From NCBI RefSeq assembly GCF_041053105.1, contig NZ_CP163444.1, positions 1,674,001-1,738,000 on the forward strand: a stretch of DNA of 64,000 bases, written 5' to 3'. Numbering within the stretch: position 1 is the stretch's first letter; the number at the start of each line of letters is the position of its first letter. Below are positions 60,342 to 64,000 of this stretch, piece by piece. A model generated the notes under the pieces. It was not told the origin of the DNA, did no database searches, and was given only the letters and a program-made list of their open reading frames with translations. The position numbers were made by a program, and so were the translations under genes. Source of the stretch: Streptomyces sp. R44 (GTDB taxonomy: Bacteria; Actinomycetota; Actinomycetes; Streptomycetales; Streptomycetaceae).

Positions 60342-61172
60342 TTACGCGAGCCCCGGGTCCCGGTCCGCGGCGGCCCGCTCGTCGAAGATCCGCATCGCCT
60401 TGGCGGTGACGGGACCGGGCGCGCCCGCGAGCTCACGGCCGTCGACCCGGTGCACGGCCTGGACGTCGCGGAGGGTCGAGGTCAGGAAGATCTCGTCGGC
60501 GGACGCGAGGACGTCCATCGTCAGATCGGTCTCCGCGGCGCCGGTCCACTCCACGGCCAGGGCCCGGGTGATGCCCGCGAGGCAGCCGGAGGAGACGGGC
60601 GGGGTGAGGATCCGGCCGTCGACGACGACGAAGACGTTGGAGCCGGTGCCCTCGCAGAGCTGCCCCACGGTGTTGGCGAAGAGCGCCTCGGAGGCCCCCT
60701 GCTCGCGCGCCCTGGCGAGGGCGACGACGTTCTCGGCGTACGAGGTGGTCTTGAGCCCGGTGAGGGCGCCCCGCTCGTTGCGCGTCCAGGGGACGGTGAT
60801 CACGGCGGTGGAGTCGGGGCGGCGGCTCGTCTCGCCGAGGGCGACGACCAGGCTCGTCCCGGCGTCGCCGCGCTCCGAGCCGAGCGGGGAGAGTCCGCCG
60901 GTGTACGTGATGCGGAGCCGGCCGAGCTCCATCGGGTTGGCCTCCAGGACGGCGGCGCAGGCCCGGCGGACCTCGTCGAGGTCCGGGTCGGGCAGGCCGA
61001 GGCCGCGGGCGGAGCGGGTGAGGCGCTCCAGGTGAAGGGTGAGAGCAAACGTTTCGCCGCGCTCCGCCTTGACCGTCTCGAAAATGCCGTCGCCGACGGT
61101 CAGTCCGTGGTCCAGTACGGAGACCCGGGCGGTCTCCGCGTCGTGCAGTCCGCCGTTGACCCAGAGTTTCAT
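60342..61172 (-). CDS. pabC: aminotransferase class IV, 4-amino-4-deoxychorismate lyase
   Basis: The 276-residue PLP enzyme has the N-terminal WVNGGLHDAETARVSVLDHGL, the catalytic Lys141 (LTGLKTTSYAENV) and the phosphate-site EGTGSNVFVV. It would split aminodeoxychorismate to p-aminobenzoate and pyruvate for folate. The ATG overlaps the pabB stop by four bases (ATGA), which supports the lyase role over a branched-chain aminotransferase. Confidence 0.9.
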   Translation of the reverse strand: MKLWVNGGLHDAETARVSVLDHGLTVGDGIFETVKAERGETFALTLHLERLTRSARGLGLPDPDLDEVRRACAAVLEANPMELGRLRITYTGGLSPLGSERGDAGTSLVVALGETSRRPDSTAVITVPWTRNERGALTGLKTTSYAENVVALARAREQGASEALFANTVGQLCEGTGSNVFVVVDGRILTPPVSSGCLAGITRALAVEWTGAAETDLTMDVLASADEIFLTSTLRDVQAVHRVDGRELAGAPGPVTAKAMRIFDERAAADRDPGLA

Positions 61173-62254
61173 CGAGAAGTGGCCCTTCCGCTCGCCTCAC
61201 GGACGTCCGACTCGTGGGCGCCCGATGCCTCGTAGGCGCCCGACGCTATCGCGACGAGCCGGTCCGCCTTCAGCTCGGTCTCGGCCCACTCCCGCTCCGG
61301 ATCGGAACCCCAGGTGATCCCCGCGCCCGTGCCGAAGCGCAGCACGCCCTCGGGGCGGTCGATCCAGAAGGTGCGGATGCCGACGGCCAGCTCACCGGTG
61401 CCCGCGTCGGCGTCGACCCAGCCGATCCCTCCGCAGTACGGACCGCGGGGCGCGGTCTCCAGGGCCTCGATGATCCGCAGCGCGCTGGACTTGGGCGCGC
61501 CGGTGACGGAGCCGGGCGGGAAGGTGGCGGCGAGCAGCTCGGGCCAGCCGGCGTCCTCGCGGAGCAGGCCGGTGACCGTGGAGACGAGGTGGACGAGGCC
61601 GGGGTGTTCCTCCACGGCGCAGAGCTCGGGGACGGCGACGGTGCCGGTCTCGCTGACGCGGCCGAGGTCGTTGCGGACCAGGTCGACGATCATCACGTTC
61701 TCCGCGTGGTCCTTGGGGAGGAGGTCGGCGGCGGTGCGACCGGTCCCCTTGATGGGGCCGGAGGAGATCAGGGCCCCTTCCCTGCGCAGGTACAGCTCGG
61801 GGGACGCGGTGGCGATCTCCACGCCGTGGGCGGGCAGGCGGATCGTTCCGGCGTAGGGAGCGGGGTTGCCGCGGGCCAGCAGAGCGGTGAGGGCGTCGAC
61901 GTCGGCGGCGGCCGGGTCCGGCAGCGGCGCGGTCAGCACCCGGCAGAGGTTCGCCTGGTAGACCTCGCCGCGCGCGATGTGCTCGCGCACGCGCCGTACG
62001 CCCGCCGTGTACGCGGCGCGGTCGAGCGAGGACGTCCAGTCACCGGCGGCGGGACCGCGCCAGGCCCCCGGGACGGGCGCGGGGACCGGATCGGGCCGGA
62101 CGTCCCCGAAGCGCGCGCAGGTGAGGCGCCCTTCGAAGTCCGCGCAGACGGCCCAGAAGCCTGCGGAGTCCAGTGCCTCGGGGTCGTGGGTGACGTCCCG
62201 GAGGTCGGTCGCGACGAGGCCGCCGAAGCGGGCCAGGGGAGCAAGGTCGTGCAC
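61169..62254 (-). CDS. pabB: aminodeoxychorismate synthase component I
   Basis: The 361-residue chorismate-binding enzyme has the PabB-specific PIKGT (167-171), with the Lys that forms the covalent intermediate (TrpE has PIAGT). It also has ENVMIVDLVRNDLGRV and the end GAGITWGSDPEREWAETELKA. It uses chorismate from aroC in this window and glutamine-derived ammonia; the amidotransferase subunit is not here. The N-terminus is shorter than in fused PabAB proteins. It is coupled to pabC. Confidence 0.93.
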   Translation of the reverse strand: MHDLAPLARFGGLVATDLRDVTHDPEALDSAGFWAVCADFEGRLTCARFGDVRPDPVPAPVPGAWRGPAAGDWTSSLDRAAYTAGVRRVREHIARGEVYQANLCRVLTAPLPDPAAADVDALTALLARGNPAPYAGTIRLPAHGVEIATASPELYLRREGALISSGPIKGTGRTAADLLPKDHAENVMIVDLVRNDLGRVSETGTVAVPELCAVEEHPGLVHLVSTVTGLLREDAGWPELLAATFPPGSVTGAPKSSALRIIEALETAPRGPYCGGIGWVDADAGTGELAVGIRTFWIDRPEGVLRFGTGAGITWGSDPEREWAETELKADRLVAIASGAYEASGAHESDVREASGRATSR

Positions 62255-62510
62255 GCATCGAGTCTAGGTCGGGCGGGGCGGCGGCACGGGGTCGTGTACG
62301 GAGGGGGCGGGAGGGACGTGCGGGGTGGGGGCTCCGCGCCACCTCGGGGACACGGCGAGTGAACGCCACGCGAACCCTCCGGGAGGCCCGGCCGGGCACC
62401 GTGAAGGGCCCGCAGGTCAGCACGCTGCGGAAACGCGTTTTTGTACTGGCCCAGGAATCCGCTAGAGTTCAACACGTCGCCGGGACGCGCAAGCGAAACG
62501 GAAACGACAA

Positions 62511-62583
62511 GCGGACGTGGCTCAGTTGGTAGAGCATCACCTTGCCAAGGTGAGGGTCGCGAGTTCGAATCTCGTCGTCCGCT
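62511..62583 (+). tRNA. tRNA-Gly (anticodon GCC)
   Basis: The cloverleaf is complete: acceptor GCGGACG/CGTCCGC, anticodon loop TTGCCAA, T loop TTCGAAT. Discriminator T. CCA is not encoded. First gene of a six-tRNA cluster. Confidence 0.97.
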
Positions 62584-62622
62584 CGATGTGGGGGATCTTC
62601 CCGAACCCCCGTATTCACTCCT

Positions 62623-62696
62623 GGTGGAGTGGCCGAGAGGCGAGGCAACGGCCTGCAAAGCCGTCTACACGGGTTCAAATCCCGTCTCCACCTCCA
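62623..62696 (+). tRNA. tRNA-Cys (anticodon GCA), CCA encoded
   Basis: Acceptor GGTGGAG/CTCCACC, anticodon loop CTGCAAA, T loop TTCAAAT, discriminator T and encoded CCA (62694-62696). The next tRNA begins two bases later. Confidence 0.97.
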
Positions 62697-62697
62697 A

Positions 62698-62769
62698 GCG
62701 CGATTAGCTCAGCGGGAGAGCGCTTCCCTGACACGGAAGAGGTCACTGGTTCAATCCCAGTATCGCGCA
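62698..62769 (+). tRNA. tRNA-Val (anticodon GAC), copy 1
   Basis: Acceptor GCGCGAT/ATCGCGC, anticodon loop CTGACAC, T loop TTCAATC. Identical to the next three copies; no CCA encoded. Confidence 0.97.
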
Positions 62770-62808
62770 CGCAGAACAATCGAAGATCCGGTCCGTACGG
62801 ACCGTCCC

Positions 62809-62883
62809 GCGCGATTAGCTCAGCGGGAGAGCGCTTCCCTGACACGGAAGAGGTCACTGGTTCAATCCCAGTATCGCGCACCA
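62809..62883 (+). tRNA. tRNA-Val (anticodon GAC), copy 2, CCA encoded
   Basis: The 72-base body is identical to copy 1. CCA follows the discriminator A at 62881-62883. Confidence 0.97.
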
Positions 62884-62910
62884 CAGTTCACGCACCCCTC
62901 GGGTGCGCCC

Positions 62911-62982
62911 GCGCGATTAGCTCAGCGGGAGAGCGCTTCCCTGACACGGAAGAGGTCACTGGTTCAATCCCAGTATCGCGCA
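62911..62982 (+). tRNA. tRNA-Val (anticodon GAC), copy 3
   Basis: Identical 72-base body; followed by CGCAG, as after copy 1, so CCA is not encoded. Confidence 0.97.
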
Positions 62983-63010
62983 CGCAGTACGAGCACCTTC
63001 GGGTGTACCC

Positions 63011-63085
63011 GCGCGATTAGCTCAGCGGGAGAGCGCTTCCCTGACACGGAAGAGGTCACTGGTTCAATCCCAGTATCGCGCACCA
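63011..63085 (+). tRNA. tRNA-Val (anticodon GAC), copy 4, CCA encoded
   Basis: Identical 72-base body with CCA at 63083-63085. Copies 2 and 4 have CCA while 1 and 3 do not. The cluster terminator follows. Confidence 0.97.
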
Positions 63086-63090
63086 TCGGG

Positions 63091-63123
63091 AAGCCCCCGG
63101 TCGCAGCTCGCGGCCGGGGGCTT
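63091..63123 (+). terminator. terminator of the tRNA cluster
   Basis: AAGCCCCCGGTCGC (63091-63104) pairs with GCGGCCGGGGGCTT (63110-63123) with one G-T pair, followed by CTTCATG. It ends the plus-strand tRNA transcript and faces the zinc-ribbon gene. Confidence 0.85.
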
Positions 63124-63176
63124 CTTCATGCCCGGGACGGGACGGGTCGGGACCGGTGGGCGCCGGTCCCGTTCGG

Positions 63177-63470
63177 TCAGGAGGAGAAGAGCATCCGCCC
63201 GAAGCCGCCCTTGCGGTAGTGGCCGCCGTGGTGACCACCGTGGTGGCCGCCGTGATGCGGGGCGCCCCAGGCGGGCGCGGCGGGGGCGGGCTGCGCCGGG
63301 TAGGCCGGCGGGGCGGGCGGGGCCTGCTGGACCCACTGGGACTCCAGGCGGGTCAGGGCCTCCAGCTCGCCGTAGTCCAGGAATATGCCCCGGCAACCGC
63401 TGCACTGCTCGATCTGGACGCCGTTGCGGTTGTACGTGTGCATGGCCGCATGGCACTTGGGACACTGCAT
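63177..63470 (-). CDS. TFIIB-type zinc-ribbon protein with His-rich tail
   Basis: The 97-residue protein has two CxxC knuckles, C3-x2-C6 and C23-x2-C26, then the conserved GIFLDYGELEAL (usually GVWLDRGEL). A Pro/Ala linker and four HHGG/HGGH repeats precede a basic end RKGGFGRMLFSS. The ATG at 63470 follows GGGAG. The His cluster may bind metal. Function is unknown. Confidence 0.9.
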   Translation of the reverse strand: MQCPKCHAAMHTYNRNGVQIEQCSGCRGIFLDYGELEALTRLESQWVQQAPPAPPAYPAQPAPAAPAWGAPHHGGHHGGHHGGHYRKGGFGRMLFSS

Positions 63471-63537
63471 GCTCGGCTCAACTCCCTGACATTGCCGTTC
63501 GAATGGTGGCTTCACCTTACGTGGACGCCGAAAGGGC

Positions 63538-64000
63538 CTACCCGGTTCGATGTCCGGCGATGCGGGCACAGGTGTCGATCATCACTTCCTCGACCTCGTC
63601 GAGGGGCCGGCGCTCGGCCGTGGACTTGGCGAGCGCGAGCGCGGCGGTCTGGACCGTCAGCGCCCGTGCGGGCACGTCGAGACGGTCCCATGGCTCGGCG
63701 CCCACGGCGGGGCCTCCCGCCTCCTGGTACGCGCCGAGGAAGCGGGACCAGACCTCCGGCGGCAGGATCCCGGCCGCGAACCACGCGGCGGGCCGGGCCA
63801 GATCCCACGCGGGGTCGCCGAGACCCAGGTCGTCGATGTCTATGAGCCGCCAGGGCCCCTGGGGTCCCGGGCCGGTGTCGCGGACGAGCTGACCCAGGTG
63901 GAAGTCGCCGTGGCAGAGGAGCCGGTACGCCGCAGGGGCGTCCGGGACCGTTCGCCAGGCGTCCAGGACGGTCGCGGCCGCCGGGTGGTCCGGGGCCGTG
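63538..64000 (-). CDS. aminoglycoside phosphotransferase (APH) family protein, C-terminal part
   Basis: The 3' end of a gene that continues beyond the window; about 153 residues are visible, ending IAGHRTG before a TAG at 63540-63538. It has the APH/kinase-fold catalytic loop CHGDFHLGQL and the metal-binding segment IDIDDLGLGDPAWDLA. In classic APH enzymes the loop is HGDxxxxN; here Gln replaces Asn, as in maltokinase-like members. The substrate is unknown and resistance cannot be inferred. Confidence 0.85.
   Translation of the reverse strand, partial: TAPDHPAAATVLDAWRTVPDAPAAYRLLCHGDFHLGQLVRDTGPGPQGPWRLIDIDDLGLGDPAWDLARPAAWFAAGILPPEVWSRFLGAYQEAGGPAVGAEPWDRLDVPARALTVQTAALALAKSTAERRPLDEVEEVMIDTCARIAGHRTG

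Noticed and set aside
62517..63020. Repeated peptide (AISSAGERFPDTEEVTGSIPVS) in open frames through the tRNA cluster
   Set aside because: It is the translation of identical tRNA-Val genes, a well-known annotation artefact.
62698..63085. Four near-regular repeats resembling a CRISPR array
   Set aside because: The 72-base repeats are tRNA-Val(GAC) genes that fold perfectly; spacers are short leader sequences.
63538..64000. Antibiotic resistance gene
   Set aside because: The APH-type fold is shared by many kinases, and the Gln variant in the catalytic loop does not point to an aminoglycoside enzyme.

Overview
The window is a very GC-rich chromosomal segment from a Streptomyces species. The diagnostic genes are bldD (developmental master regulator, exact c-di-GMP signature), ssgB (sporulation cell division), an actinobacterial phosphatidylinositol/PIM lipid cluster and an EF-P with the PGKGP loop. 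The order matches the S. coelicolor core region containing bldD (SCO1489), relA (SCO1513) and ssgB (SCO1541). Much of it is also colinear with M. tuberculosis from nusB/efp to thrS. There is no prophage, insertion sequence, CRISPR array or biosynthetic cluster. It is a housekeeping core with a few lineage-specific insertions.

Layout. 1-1.7 kb: pyrR-pyrB-pyrC (minus) behind a PyrR-binding leader. 1.8-2.6 kb: bldD (plus) with its own operator. 2.6-16.3 kb: a long minus-strand series with nusB, efp, a peptidase-like protein, a P-loop protein, the shikimate genes aroQ-aroB-aroK-aroC and aroE, mltG, ruvX, alaS and two small membrane proteins. 16.4-19.7 kb: a STAND ATPase (plus) and rpsD with a long untranslated leader. 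19.7-23.8 kb: rarA, a VKOR family protein, hisS and an MBL hydrolase. 24-26.2 kb: a cyclophilin and a DUF349 protein (plus). 26.3-35.4 kb: ruvC-ruvA-ruvB, yajC-secD-secF, apt and relA (minus), joining Holliday-junction processing, protein export, purine salvage and (p)ppGpp metabolism. 35.5-42.3 kb: yebC, pdxS-pdxT, a LemA-like protein, an MBL hydrolase, then pgsA-patA-pimA. 42.5-46.6 kb: an EF-G-like GTPase and a 551-residue orphan membrane protein (plus). 46.6-49.9 kb: a HIT protein, a K+ channel and thrS. 50-52.8 kb: a 437-residue unknown coupled to a DUF4365 nuclease-like gene, divergent from a DnaQ-type exonuclease. 52.9-56.3 kb: two tRNA-Val(CAC) genes bracketing a SRPBCC gene and a very large membrane protein. 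56.3-64 kb: a PGPGW membrane protein, ssgB, a CGNR regulator, DsbA-like, tandem-GNAT, pabC and pabB genes, a six-gene tRNA cluster (Gly, Cys, four identical Val-GAC), a zinc-ribbon protein and a truncated phosphotransferase gene.

Themes. Many minus-strand genes overlap by 4 bp (ATGA or GTGA), notably in the aro, ruv, pim and pab groups, which implies translational coupling. Strong GC-rich hairpins separate transcription units. The least ordinary features are two structured repeats near 39.3 kb that share an architecture with compensatory base changes, one of them interrupted by a second repeat that also occurs in the relA leader. Also notable are the lost metal ligands in the peptidase homologue, the degenerate GTPase motif in the EF-G-like protein, and the DUF4365 module.
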